From Myroides odoratus (GTDB taxonomy: Bacteria > Bacteroidota > Bacteroidia > Flavobacteriales > Flavobacteriaceae): DNA of 64,000 bases. The stretch lies in NCBI RefSeq assembly GCF_001549985.1, contig NZ_LROZ01000004.1, forward strand, positions 124,001-188,000, given 5' to 3'. The translations under genes were made by a program, and so were the position numbers. Numbering within the stretch: position 1 is the first letter of the stretch; every line of letters begins with the position of its first letter. Under the pieces are notes generated by a model. The model saw only the letters and a program-made list of their open reading frames with translations, searched no databases and had not been told where the DNA came from. This document shows, piece by piece, positions 46,401-55,652 of this stretch.

Positions 46401-49400
46401 GCGGATGGGTTGTTGGATGTTGTGGATAATGAACGCGTGTATTTTGGGTATATTGATCCAAGAACGAAAGCACCATCGTATAGTTTAGATAGTTCGATTA
46501 CGCCTGTAATTATTCTAAAAGAAGAGGATGTAGCGCCTATATTAAATCCAATACCTCAGGTGGATATGACCAATGGTCCGATGGACATTGTTATGGTTTG
46601 GCGTGCGCCAAAACCAGGACAAGTAAGGGTATCAGGAACCATTACCAAGGATCACGTGGATTTAGAAAATGGAGTGAAGTTTTCAATTGAGCGTTTGCAT
46701 GAAAGCAGTATGGGAAATGCAACCTATGTTTTAGGTCCTAATTTAATGCTATCTACGCGTGAAAGCCACACCCATACCTTGACAGTAGTTAAAGGAGATT
46801 TGTTGTTCTTTAGAGCCCATACCAATCAAACCCCTTTTGAAGAACTAGGAGTGAAGTGGAATCCGCGTGTTGACTATACAGGTGAAAATCCAGATCCAAT
46901 TCAAGCGGCTTCTCGTCATGAATCATCCTATGATGAAGGAGTTTTAGTAGGAACTAACTTAGAACATACGTTTAAAAAGAAAGGAAAATTCCGTTTGGAG
47001 TGGCCTAATTTTAATAATTATGATGAAGATCGCGTGACGATTCGCGTTTCTTTTTTCAAAAAGGGAACCGATGGGGGAGGAAACCTACCTGTAGTAGGAA
47101 ATAATGTGGTGATTTACGAGAAAACAAGTAATATACGTGAGTATACGGGCTTTAATTCACCTAATCTTGACTTAGACATGAGTTCGATTACCAGTGTACC
47201 GAGTAGTTTTCTTTATGTCAAGGTAGAAGTATTGAGTGATTCTGAAATTGATTGGGGGCAATTAGATCGAAAATTTAAACCCAAATTAGTCTCTCTAAAT
47301 CGCGACAATACGGATGTATATTTAACCCCTTACTATGGTAATTACAGTAAAGTTCATACAAGCTATACTCCTTTGCAGTTTATTGCTTCTGGGCCTAATG
47401 TTCGAGTAACAATAAAAAATAATTTTAGTTTACCTGCTTGTACAGAGGCTGTTTGTCGAGATCGTTATGTGTATTTGGTCGCACGTTATTCTAATGGGCA
47501 AATTGTTCCTTTGGTGAATTCTAGTTCAGGTGCTCCATCAGGGTATACTAAATTTCGTTATAAATTTGATGCAGCGGGTAATATTGTACAAAAACAACGT
47601 TTAAATCAAAATTATGTTTACCAAAATTTAGATAACAGCAATAATATTAATTTAACTACTAGTATTGGAGAACGATTCTTTTTTGAATACTATACTACAG
47701 AATATAAAATTGGAGAATTGTTGGATGCCTATCAAAACAGTACAGCAACTCCCTTAATTTATGTAACAGGAGGAAGTCCTGCACCTTATACCTATATGGC
47801 AGGGGTAGACAATACAGGTAAGGTAAAAGCGAATGTTTACACTTCTGAACAAAATACGGCTTGGGGACCCATGTTTCGAAATTGGGGACAATTCGCTTAT
47901 AAAGGAGCGGATGTTGGGCAACCGTATGAAGCGATTGTAGGTAAAAATATACACCCGTTTAATTCTTCGAGTACGACAAGTACAGGAGCAACAGCAGAAG
48001 ATATTTTAGGAGATCCCAACATGACCTTAAATCAAGTGGAAATGAATATAGAGGATATCCAAGGGATGGCGGGGAATATGACGGAATCCTTTGCGATGTT
48101 ATTGCCTAACAAACAAAAAGAGCGTTGGGAAAGTCATGAGCATTTGTATGTTTCTCGTACAGGAGTTAGCCCCTATACGCGATTTTTAACGGATGAAATT
48201 CCAGATTTGCGTCCGCCTACTGTACCCGTTGGGAATTACGGGGCAGCGGGAATTAACAAATATTCTGCTGTAAAGAACAAGAGTAAAAATCGAGCTTTAG
48301 GATTTGGTATGTTCTCCATTGGCGATACCAACGTAGATGGATCTAGTGAATTGTTGAATGAGTTTATGGATGTGAATGGAGATGGTTTTCCAGATATTAT
48401 TGGTGAACGCGTTCAACTAACAGCTAAGCGAGGCGGGCTTTCTAATCGCGTTGTTGATGCTAATTTTACAATCTCTACGTCCATTAGAGGTACTGGTGCA
48501 TTATTAGGAGGATCTTATACAGGTGTTCGCAGTGGGGCTACTTCAGGAGCGGCGAATGCAGGTAAAATGAATTTGGTAGTAGGGAATCAAGGAAGTGCAT
48601 CAGCCAGCCGTAGTCACTTCAGTACAACCAATACCACCAAGCGTTTTTATGTTGATATCAACGGAGATGGATTGGTGGATATTGTCCAAGATGATGGCAG
48701 TGTATTGTTAAACTATGGAGGGGTATTTAGACGAAGTACTACTTGGGGTAGTATACCTTTTCAAAAAAATATTACAGAAACTAAAAGCGGAGGCGGAGGC
48801 GGAGGTTTCTCGGCAATATCTAATATGGATATTTCCTTAGGTCTCAGTTTTTCAGAAAGTACCTCTCGAGATCAAGTGTTTTATATGGACTTAAATGGGG
48901 ATGGATTGCCTGAAAAAATTGATGATGGGAAGTATTATATCAACAAAGGGATCGGTTTTGAATCTACAGGACATGCTGTGCCAGGAAATCAAGCACAAAA
49001 ATCAGTAGAGGGAGGATTGAATGGAAATATAACCGTTTGTATCTATTTTCCAATTCCTATTATTTTTACGGGACCCAAATTCTGTTTTTCTTTTGGAGCT
49101 GCTGCGGGACGAAATGTATCAAGTGAACAAGGACGTTATATGGATTTTGACGGGGATGGATTTATGGATTTTGTTACTTCATCTAGAAATGAAAGTGTAA
49201 CCGTATATAAATCGCGTATTAAGCGTACGAATTTATTGAAGAAAGTCACCCAAGCGACAGGAGCTACGATTAGTTTGGATTATGACGTAAAAAATCCAAT
49301 TGACGGCTCAACAATCGGAACAACCTATAAAATGCCATATAAGAAATGGGCGTTGACTAAAGTATCCGTTTATGATGGTTTTGAAGGAGATGGAAAGAAT

Positions 49401-52400
49401 ACGACACAGTATGCGTATGAGTATTACAATGGATACAAAGACCGCAAGGAACGTAATTTCTTAGGTTTCGGAAAAACAAAAGCCCATTTGTTACATGCTA
49501 ATGGAGTTCCTTTCCGTACGGATGTAACGGAATATGTACTGGATGGTATGCGCGATACTGAATTGTATATGCCAGGAACAAGTTCGGATCTCAAGCAGTA
49601 TCTCTATAAAAAAGGATTACCGAAAAAGACCTATACCTTAGATAAGAGAAGAAGACTCTTAACTGAAACAACGTATGATTATAAATACTATGATAGTCGC
49701 CGTATAACAGGAGATATTACGACCACAACAACTTCTAGTGCAGAAGTAAATGTATTTACGGAAAAATTATCCGTATGGCCTTTGGTGACCAATATGCAAA
49801 CCAAGCAATGGATCTATCAAGAGGAAACAGGAACGAATGCACTAGTAAATCAAATGCAACAAAAATTTCTGTTGTATGATAAGATGGGGAATGTCAAGAA
49901 ATATCAGGATGTAGATCGTGGATTAACGGTAGATATTACCTATAACCTGGGGCTTAAAACGATGCCGACGAGTCATAAGGTAAGCTTGACTACAACCAAC
50001 CAACAGTTGCGTTTGACCAAAGCTACTTTAGTGCCAAATGGAACTAAATATGCAAGTGTGAGTAAGCACTTATCTAACACGGATGCAGTAACGGTTAAAT
50101 TTGAATACAATGCGGTTGGAAATATAGTGAAGAAAATCTTGCCAGGGGGGCATGCATTTGAATATTATTATAAATACGATGATCATATAAGAATTAATCG
50201 TTTGGAATATACAGGTGATTACTTTAATCTCGTACCTACGAGAATAGTAGATCCGTTTGGTGATATAACGCGAATTTATCCGAATGCTTTTGGAGCACCT
50301 GTAATAGCTGTTGATACATATGGAGAACAAATTCGCTATAAATACGATGCATTCAATCGTTTATTAGAAGTGAAAGGGCCTTACGAACAAGATTGGACCA
50401 TTCGAAATAAATATTTAAGCAATAGAAAGTCCATGACTCAACACAACCTTGGCGATGGATTCATTTTGCATACCAGTATGTTTACGGATGGATTAGGGCG
50501 TGTAATTCAGGTGAAAAAGCAATTGGAAAATGATAGAGAGTATGAAGGTTGTGATGGTGGTAATGCAGCCTTGCGATTCGCAGTGTCAGGTAAAAATGTA
50601 TACGATGAATTTGGGCGTGTGGTAACGAATTATCTCTCAGAAGAAGAGCTGTATTGTAGTCCCTTGGATTTGGATGCTATGGGATTCAATAACCTGAGTC
50701 CACAAGAGGTTTTTGAAACAATCTTGACGACGTACTATCCAACAACAGATGAAGATAGACGCAAAATTACAACAACCTATGATGACCAAGACCGTGTATT
50801 GAAACAGTTGGTTTACAGCTCGAATGCCCAGACGGAAAATACGTATGGATTTGAAGGGACATTGATGACGCAAAAAGTGGTATTGCCAGAAGGGAATACA
50901 ACGGTTAGTTATTTTGACAAATTTGGACAAACGGTAAAGCAAAACCAATTGGGTAATGGGCAAACATTGAGTACAAATTTTGTGTACGACAATTTGGGAC
51001 AAGTGAAACAAGTGACCAATGCAGCCAATCATTTCACTAAATATGATTACGACTTGTTGGGTAGAGTGAAGCAAAAGGAGACCTCAGCTGCTGGAAGAAC
51101 ATCGTATGGATATGATGCATTGGGACAAATAACGGTTCAAGTAGATGCAAACAATTCCACAATGAGTTATGAATATGATTTCAATCGCTTAGTAAAGGTA
51201 GATGGACCAGAAATTAGTACTAAATTTAGGTATGAACAAGGAGGACGCTTAGCCTTAATGGATGATGCTACAGGAACACATGCATTTAAATATGGTAAGC
51301 TAGGAGAAGTCGTCGAGGATCTGAAGATGATTCGAGATAAAAATGGAACGATGCATTATTTTAAAACCAAATACAAGTACGATTCATGGGGTAGAATCCT
51401 GCAAATCATTTATCCAGATAGAGAAAAAGTGTTTTACAGGTACAACAGCGTAGGACAATTGACATCTATGGTGAATCAAAATAATTTTGAGTATTTAACC
51501 AACGTGAAGTATACCTACTTTGATCAGCCCTATTTTATTCAGTATGGAAATAAGGTAGAAATGGTTCAAGAATTTGATAGCTTGGAACGCTTGCGTGCAG
51601 CACAATTTGGAACAAGGCAAGGAAATAATTACTTGGGTATATTTTCTAGAAATGTATATCGATATGATAGGAATAACAATATTTCAGATGCGTATAATGA
51701 ATATAGTCAAGAGGAACGACTCAATATAGGCGGAAGGTATAAGAAGAACTATAAATATGATGCCTTCAATCGTTTGGCTGATGCTTATGGACAATGGGAT
51801 GGAAAGTTTGAAGTGCATAGTTATAATTTAGAGATGAAGTATAACAAGGATCATTCTATTGCTGTGAAAAAGCAAAGCCATCGCGTGTATGATCGAAATA
51901 GTCAACAAACGAGAAATACAGAAAATGCTTTAACTAGAAATTATCAATATGGTGATGCTGATGTACCTCAATTAACGGCTATTGAAGGAAATCATGCGGA
52001 TGGGATTGGGTTTTATCAAAAATTTAAGTACATGGCGAATGGGAATATCAATGAGATTGAATCTTCTGGAAATATTCCTCATGCACTAGAATATCAACAA
52101 CGTATGATAGATTGGGATGGTAATAATAACATCATAAAAATTAAAGACAATACCGGAATAACCAGTACGTATTTGTATGATGGAAAAGGAGAACGCGTGA
52201 TTAAGCGTTTGAGTGGAGGAAATAATCTGAACATCAATGGAGAACACATGCAAGATGGGATGTATGGCACAGATGAGGTCTTGTATCCAAGTGGTAATTT
52301 GGTATATACCGACAGAATGTATACCAAACATTATTATGCCAATGCCAAACGCATAGCCTCTCGTATTGAAGATTCCACTCCTGTTTTCAATTTTGAACAA

Positions 52401-54182
52401 GAGAATTTCAACCAGGAGGAGTTTTCAACGACCGGTCCGAATCGTCCTGATTTATCGTTATCGTCAACAAATCGAGGAAAAAGTACCAGCATTCGCAGTG
52501 TAAGTGGCCCAACAAGTGGCTCATCGAGAACAAATGGATTGAGAGATGTTAATGGCAATGGTAGTCAAATGTCAGAGACTATCTGTAGAAATCAGATTGA
52601 CTTCTTATTAAATAGCCTATATAATACACCTGAGAAGGAGTATTGTAGAAGACAATTATTAGCTATTATAGAAGAATTTACACGCTATGAAACGCGTTGT
52701 GTAGAGCCTTCATCCAACCCGAATCAACCTTGTTTGCGTTATGAACGTGTAGCTGTTGGTGTGGATTACTGTTTGGCATTAGAAAAAATCAATGCTACCG
52801 GCTGTGTGAAATATACGGATGATGGGTTGATTATCGATCCAGAAACGGGGTATATTTACGATCCGCTGACAGGAATTCCGTATGATCCAATTACCAAGAA
52901 ACCAATTGATTTAGGACTAGTTAAAGACGAAGAAGAAGCAAGACGTCGACGATTGCAATTGGAGTGTTACAATCTCTTGTTGGATTATATCCATTATTAC
53001 GAAGAAATAGATGATAAACCACAAAGCTATTATGAGCTTCTTAGGTATTACATGTGTTTGCGTTGTACTAAATGCGAAGACTGTGCTTATTTACCAGGTG
53101 TGACTTTGCATGAAGATGGTGTGACTTATATAATTAATTTTTGTACATTAGTTGTTCCGCCACTTCCACGAGATCCCGATCCGCAACCCGAACCCGAACC
53201 CGAGTTCCCAGCGGAAGAGATAGGAGAAGGCGAAGAAGAAGAATGGCAGGATGATCGTCAGGAAAGTCGACCAATTGAAGCCAATCCATTGGAACAACAC
53301 GGTCCTGTTTGGTGGTACCATAGCGACCATTTAGGAAGTACATCGTATATTACGGATATCTTCGGAACACCGGTACAATACATCGAGTATTTACCTTTTG
53401 GGGAAATAATGGTGGAACAGAGCACCAACAACATATTGGAGAATGTGTATAAGTTTAATGCGAAGGAGTTGGATGCACAAACTGGGTATTATTACTATGG
53501 AGCGCGTTATTATGATCCGGGAGCGAGTATATTTTTATCCCCCGACCCACATGCTGAAAAGTATCCCAATATTAACCCTTATGTATATGTTGCAAATAAT
53601 CCGATTAATGCAATAGATCCCGATGGAAGAGATATTGTTGTGTTGTCCTATGGAGCTCAAAGAAGAGGACATAAATATGGACATAATGCAATTTTAGTAG
53701 GAAGTGACAAAAAAGGTTGGACTTATTTTTCTTTGGATGGCGATGGACCGTATGAATATGGTGATGGACAAATTAATGATGGGTATACTATTTCGAAAGG
53801 AGGTGAATATAAAACCTTAAAAGATTTTGCTCAATCAGAATTTAATACTTTTAAAGAAGATTATGATGATGGAAAAGGATTTAGAAATTCGGAGAGAGAT
53901 TCTAATGGAAATTTAATACAGAGATATGAGAAGGCTTTTCAGATTACAACGACTGAAGAACAGGATACAAAAATGTTTAAAACAGCGACAGAAGTAACGG
54001 AAAAAGATTATGATTTATTTAATAATAGGTGTACAAATAATGTAAATGAAACATTGAAATCAGGAGATCAGAAATCAGGAGATGCGTTTTGGCCATCAAC
54101 AAATTTTAGAAATATTGAGGAAAATAATAAAGGTAAAAGAGTTGATAGTCAATTGAAAATAAATAACCCAAAACAACAATAA
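43464..54182 (+). CDS. Giant SpvB / FG-GAP / Rhs polymorphic toxin
   Basis: 3572 residues from ATG 43464. Order: hydrophobic export segment (about 12-32), Ig/ZU5-like region, SpvB domain from about 480 (IPMVSVPQINDKGDAALQFPLLLPKGIHGMTPDI, GLGWSLSVP), scattered Asp-rich FG-GAP-type calcium loops DIDGDGLPD, DVNADGLLD, DVNGDGFPD, DINGDGLVD, DLNGDGLPE and DFDGDGFMD (about 899-1893), YD repeats (about 2210-2780), a Pro/Glu-rich linker, the Rhs core HSDHLGSTSYITDIFGTP and GARYYDPGASIFLSPDP, then NPINAIDPDG and a unique tip (about 3390-3572). Such proteins encapsulate a toxic tip used in competition between cells. Confidence 0.92.
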   Translation: MMQFFKRYQREISTFILISLLQSFVFEVFTAYAKPIPIAERVYLYGTSPVLTEEEPYNSQELSEEEGVYALNPEDLFTVEEGKEEAETPTPQVSVTKTATEARMAPRMEGSSTLYAADIPYGVIGHNELLPYDDPSDNVFKIQLADGIDRSATYVLSYELYGASSSVEVAKSINTTTSVGGYLTSKTNQWTRVEEFVSAANLKQGLNTILFTADTQTKYYLVRNVQLEKRLNQPQENQIQVNDVVRDSLTGKVYVSGVVPPNQQMELFISGQPIPITHHTFEYVTQGEKAVVEPLVVELKEKGQVVYTQLIPVETSKVFAQAKAVAKAYDRHHFEVQKSEEAAVFGFGHVALEFPQGSFKEDFILSMQELRVSDYAPTGMALVNVTANKGAYRFLPDGIQFDKEVKVKIPYDVAAIPRGYSAKDIQVFYFDIDNKQWTKVKVIEVLEETQQVVALTNHFTDYLAGVIEEPESPDGEAFAPTTLSGIQAVNPTESIPMVSVPQINDKGDAALQFPLLLPKGIHGMTPDISVNYNSSADEGDFGLGWSLSVPTISVDTRWGVPLYDNGKETESYLYNGEELLLVQSDNTLYAPHKDRLINRVADATFQKAQHNPNQVIKRLGAANNYTWEVTDYATGWIYEYKTYAKGKWYLSRVSDAYKNAMRYEYGRNASGDYQLSRIMYNIQESNTTTFSDFSQFEIEIQRKTTIDSPSGPRRDVKVNNRSGEESRSVDLIDKIVISLTGKSWYFYTPEHELVSLGHMSNEYQFKYKAGQFGRSLLYKIINKNSNNNYERTFNATQPVVEEYTFDYHDDIGSGSLFETSGKTYNTFKDYATDYDDFKIYISALGGTEGKSTNFNGGASVGIVTPVFPSSWIPFSWAATFGGNLGGGSSNSETKVMMADIDGDGLPDKIFKDGSKFFYRKNLGDKFSSEVYPIKDLPNLSYSRNTNSDKGFSANIMVGNYTESDAKSASKTTTYMTDVNADGLLDVVDNERVYFGYIDPRTKAPSYSLDSSITPVIILKEEDVAPILNPIPQVDMTNGPMDIVMVWRAPKPGQVRVSGTITKDHVDLENGVKFSIERLHESSMGNATYVLGPNLMLSTRESHTHTLTVVKGDLLFFRAHTNQTPFEELGVKWNPRVDYTGENPDPIQAASRHESSYDEGVLVGTNLEHTFKKKGKFRLEWPNFNNYDEDRVTIRVSFFKKGTDGGGNLPVVGNNVVIYEKTSNIREYTGFNSPNLDLDMSSITSVPSSFLYVKVEVLSDSEIDWGQLDRKFKPKLVSLNRDNTDVYLTPYYGNYSKVHTSYTPLQFIASGPNVRVTIKNNFSLPACTEAVCRDRYVYLVARYSNGQIVPLVNSSSGAPSGYTKFRYKFDAAGNIVQKQRLNQNYVYQNLDNSNNINLTTSIGERFFFEYYTTEYKIGELLDAYQNSTATPLIYVTGGSPAPYTYMAGVDNTGKVKANVYTSEQNTAWGPMFRNWGQFAYKGADVGQPYEAIVGKNIHPFNSSSTTSTGATAEDILGDPNMTLNQVEMNIEDIQGMAGNMTESFAMLLPNKQKERWESHEHLYVSRTGVSPYTRFLTDEIPDLRPPTVPVGNYGAAGINKYSAVKNKSKNRALGFGMFSIGDTNVDGSSELLNEFMDVNGDGFPDIIGERVQLTAKRGGLSNRVVDANFTISTSIRGTGALLGGSYTGVRSGATSGAANAGKMNLVVGNQGSASASRSHFSTTNTTKRFYVDINGDGLVDIVQDDGSVLLNYGGVFRRSTTWGSIPFQKNITETKSGGGGGGFSAISNMDISLGLSFSESTSRDQVFYMDLNGDGLPEKIDDGKYYINKGIGFESTGHAVPGNQAQKSVEGGLNGNITVCIYFPIPIIFTGPKFCFSFGAAAGRNVSSEQGRYMDFDGDGFMDFVTSSRNESVTVYKSRIKRTNLLKKVTQATGATISLDYDVKNPIDGSTIGTTYKMPYKKWALTKVSVYDGFEGDGKNTTQYAYEYYNGYKDRKERNFLGFGKTKAHLLHANGVPFRTDVTEYVLDGMRDTELYMPGTSSDLKQYLYKKGLPKKTYTLDKRRRLLTETTYDYKYYDSRRITGDITTTTTSSAEVNVFTEKLSVWPLVTNMQTKQWIYQEETGTNALVNQMQQKFLLYDKMGNVKKYQDVDRGLTVDITYNLGLKTMPTSHKVSLTTTNQQLRLTKATLVPNGTKYASVSKHLSNTDAVTVKFEYNAVGNIVKKILPGGHAFEYYYKYDDHIRINRLEYTGDYFNLVPTRIVDPFGDITRIYPNAFGAPVIAVDTYGEQIRYKYDAFNRLLEVKGPYEQDWTIRNKYLSNRKSMTQHNLGDGFILHTSMFTDGLGRVIQVKKQLENDREYEGCDGGNAALRFAVSGKNVYDEFGRVVTNYLSEEELYCSPLDLDAMGFNNLSPQEVFETILTTYYPTTDEDRRKITTTYDDQDRVLKQLVYSSNAQTENTYGFEGTLMTQKVVLPEGNTTVSYFDKFGQTVKQNQLGNGQTLSTNFVYDNLGQVKQVTNAANHFTKYDYDLLGRVKQKETSAAGRTSYGYDALGQITVQVDANNSTMSYEYDFNRLVKVDGPEISTKFRYEQGGRLALMDDATGTHAFKYGKLGEVVEDLKMIRDKNGTMHYFKTKYKYDSWGRILQIIYPDREKVFYRYNSVGQLTSMVNQNNFEYLTNVKYTYFDQPYFIQYGNKVEMVQEFDSLERLRAAQFGTRQGNNYLGIFSRNVYRYDRNNNISDAYNEYSQEERLNIGGRYKKNYKYDAFNRLADAYGQWDGKFEVHSYNLEMKYNKDHSIAVKKQSHRVYDRNSQQTRNTENALTRNYQYGDADVPQLTAIEGNHADGIGFYQKFKYMANGNINEIESSGNIPHALEYQQRMIDWDGNNNIIKIKDNTGITSTYLYDGKGERVIKRLSGGNNLNINGEHMQDGMYGTDEVLYPSGNLVYTDRMYTKHYYANAKRIASRIEDSTPVFNFEQENFNQEEFSTTGPNRPDLSLSSTNRGKSTSIRSVSGPTSGSSRTNGLRDVNGNGSQMSETICRNQIDFLLNSLYNTPEKEYCRRQLLAIIEEFTRYETRCVEPSSNPNQPCLRYERVAVGVDYCLALEKINATGCVKYTDDGLIIDPETGYIYDPLTGIPYDPITKKPIDLGLVKDEEEARRRRLQLECYNLLLDYIHYYEEIDDKPQSYYELLRYYMCLRCTKCEDCAYLPGVTLHEDGVTYIINFCTLVVPPLPRDPDPQPEPEPEFPAEEIGEGEEEEWQDDRQESRPIEANPLEQHGPVWWYHSDHLGSTSYITDIFGTPVQYIEYLPFGEIMVEQSTNNILENVYKFNAKELDAQTGYYYYGARYYDPGASIFLSPDPHAEKYPNINPYVYVANNPINAIDPDGRDIVVLSYGAQRRGHKYGHNAILVGSDKKGWTYFSLDGDGPYEYGDGQINDGYTISKGGEYKTLKDFAQSEFNTFKEDYDDGKGFRNSERDSNGNLIQRYEKAFQITTTEEQDTKMFKTATEVTEKDYDLFNNRCTNNVNETLKSGDQKSGDAFWPSTNFRNIEENNKGKRVDSQLKINNPKQQ

Positions 54183-54667
54183 TGATGAAATTAGTAACTA
54201 AAGTTGGAATTTGCATAGTTGTATTAGTTCTACTGTATGTTTCATTATCACTAGTTATAAGTAAAAATCAAAGATTTGAGAATTATTTCTATATTAAAAA
54301 TACTAATTTAACTACGGCCAAAGAAAATAATATCTTTGTAAAAGAATTAGATTCTTTGATAATTGATGGTAAACAATGGGTAATATTTCAGAGTGATTTT
54401 TGTTTTTATAAAAGTTATGGATTTCTACAGTTATTAAAGCATAAGAACTGTCCTAATGATCAATTTTGGATAAAGATTGAATTGCGGAATAATGTAGGTT
54501 ATGATGAATTATTTAATTATAATGTTTCCTATAATGGAAAGAGTGAAAGACCATTATTTAATGATTATAATGGCTACTACATTAAAATAGGAGATTCTTT
54601 AGATATAAAAATTTTTGATAATGAAGGAGTGATGATAAGAGAGACTACTGTCTTTTTGAAGGAATAA
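54182..54667 (+). CDS. Candidate immunity protein, membrane anchored
   Basis: 161 residues, overlapping the Rhs stop by one base (TAATG). One N-terminal membrane anchor (about 5-27, VGICIVVLVLLYVSLSLVIS), then a soluble domain with no recognised family. Position directly after the toxic tip, small size and membrane anchoring match immunity proteins for Rhs toxins acting in the periplasm or at the membrane. An alternative ATG is at 54185. Function is inferred from context. Confidence 0.7.
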   Translation: MMKLVTKVGICIVVLVLLYVSLSLVISKNQRFENYFYIKNTNLTTAKENNIFVKELDSLIIDGKQWVIFQSDFCFYKSYGFLQLLKHKNCPNDQFWIKIELRNNVGYDELFNYNVSYNGKSERPLFNDYNGYYIKIGDSLDIKIFDNEGVMIRETTVFLKE

Positions 54668-54677
54668 TTAGTTAACC

Positions 54678-54713
54678 ACCCCAACCTTCCAAAACGGATC
54701 GTTGGGGTTTTTT
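54678..54713 (+). terminator. Terminator after the first immunity gene
   Basis: ACCCCAAC / GTTGGGGT stem with a loop carrying CTTCCAAAACGGATC and a T-tract. The CCAACCTTCCAAAACGGA segment recurs after the other immunity genes (about 56991 and 59252). Confidence 0.8.
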
Positions 54714-54799
54714 AGTTAACAGTTTACTGTTAACGGTTGACGGAAGAATATTCAATACATAGAAAATTAAAACCGTAAGCTGTAAACCGTCCACCGTAA

Positions 54800-55324
54800 A
54801 CCAAATAAAACACCCCACCACCGTTACACTATTAAAAAAGGTTTCGACTTTAACCAACGACAATGGTAAGAGTGTTTCAAAAGATAAAATACAGCCGAAG
54901 ACTACAAAAAAGCAACAGTGAAATTAGTTAACAGTTTAGCGTTAACAGTTAACGGAAGATTATTCGATATAAAGAGAAGTGAAACTGTAAGCAGTAAACC
55001 GTCAACTAAAAAGTAGTTGGTTTTTGGACAACTATTTATTATAGAAGAGAATTAAAACTGTTTGCTGTAAACCGTCCACCGTAAACTATATTTATCGTCA
55101 GTGGAGTAGCAAAGAGGAGCGCAGAGAGTCAAATGCTACGACATTGAGGATAAATATCGCCACTTCCACGAGATCCCGATCCGTAACCCGAACCCGAGTT
55201 TCCAGCGGAAGAGATAGGAGAAGGCGAAGAAGAAGAATGGCAGGATGATCGTCAGGAAAGTAGACCAATTGAAGCCAATCCATTGGAACAACACGGTCCT
55301 GTTTGGTGGTATCATAGCGACCAT
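54800..55324. repeat. Long duplicated segment, copy 1
   Basis: Near-identical to 57040-57632. Both contain CGACAATGGTA, GTACAGCCGAAGACTAC or close variants, GCAGTAAACCGTC, AGTAGTTGGTTTTTGGACAA and then the stretch copied from the Rhs gene (53158-53330 in the parent). The duplication therefore includes non-coding DNA plus the Rhs homology arm. The region 54668-55157 has no gene of its own. Confidence 0.85.
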
Positions 55325-55370
55325 GTATCTCATTAACGCTTATATTTGTTTTAGTATTCGATGCACTTCG
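55325..55370 (-). mobile_element. Short repeat inserted in the Rhs cassette, site 1
   Basis: TATCTCATTAACGC, TATATTTGTTTTAGTATTCG and ATGCACTTCG match the reverse-oriented ATTCATCGAACACC-family element seen at 40860-40960. The parent gene has no such sequence at this point (53330/53331), so this is a filled site. Confidence 0.75.
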
Positions 55371-55559
55371 TGAAGGAAGTACGTCGTATATTACAGACGT
55401 CTTTGGAAAACCTGTACAATACATTGAGTACTTACCGTTTGGAGAGGTTATGGTGGAACAAAGCACCAACAACATTTTAGAGAATGTGTATAAGTTTAAT
55501 GATTTCGGAGACTAAAGCGAGTAGCTTTAGTTGAATGAAGGCACGTAGTGTAGAATTAT

Positions 55560-55652
55560 ATACTCAAATCAAAACACAGTGGAAATCGAAGCGAAGCTGA
55601 GATTCATCGAACACCCAAACAAAATAGCAACTCGGTGAGATATATTCACCGA
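55560..55652 (+). mobile_element. Short repeat inserted in the Rhs cassette, site 2
   Basis: GGAAATCGAAGCGAAGCTGA, GATTCATCGAACACCCAAAC and CTCGGTGAGATATATTCACC match the same repeat family in direct orientation. The interruption as a whole (about 55501-55680) replaces about 22 bp of the parent core (near 53462-53483). Confidence 0.75.

Noticed and set aside
50637..51074. Minus-strand frames inside the giant Rhs gene
   Set aside because: No family, no promoter, and fully inside a clear coding region; long genes give such frames by chance.
55098..55475. Minus-strand frame over the duplicated Rhs arm
   Set aside because: The same antisense peptide appears at 53134-53343 and 57465-57704 only because the Rhs segment is duplicated.
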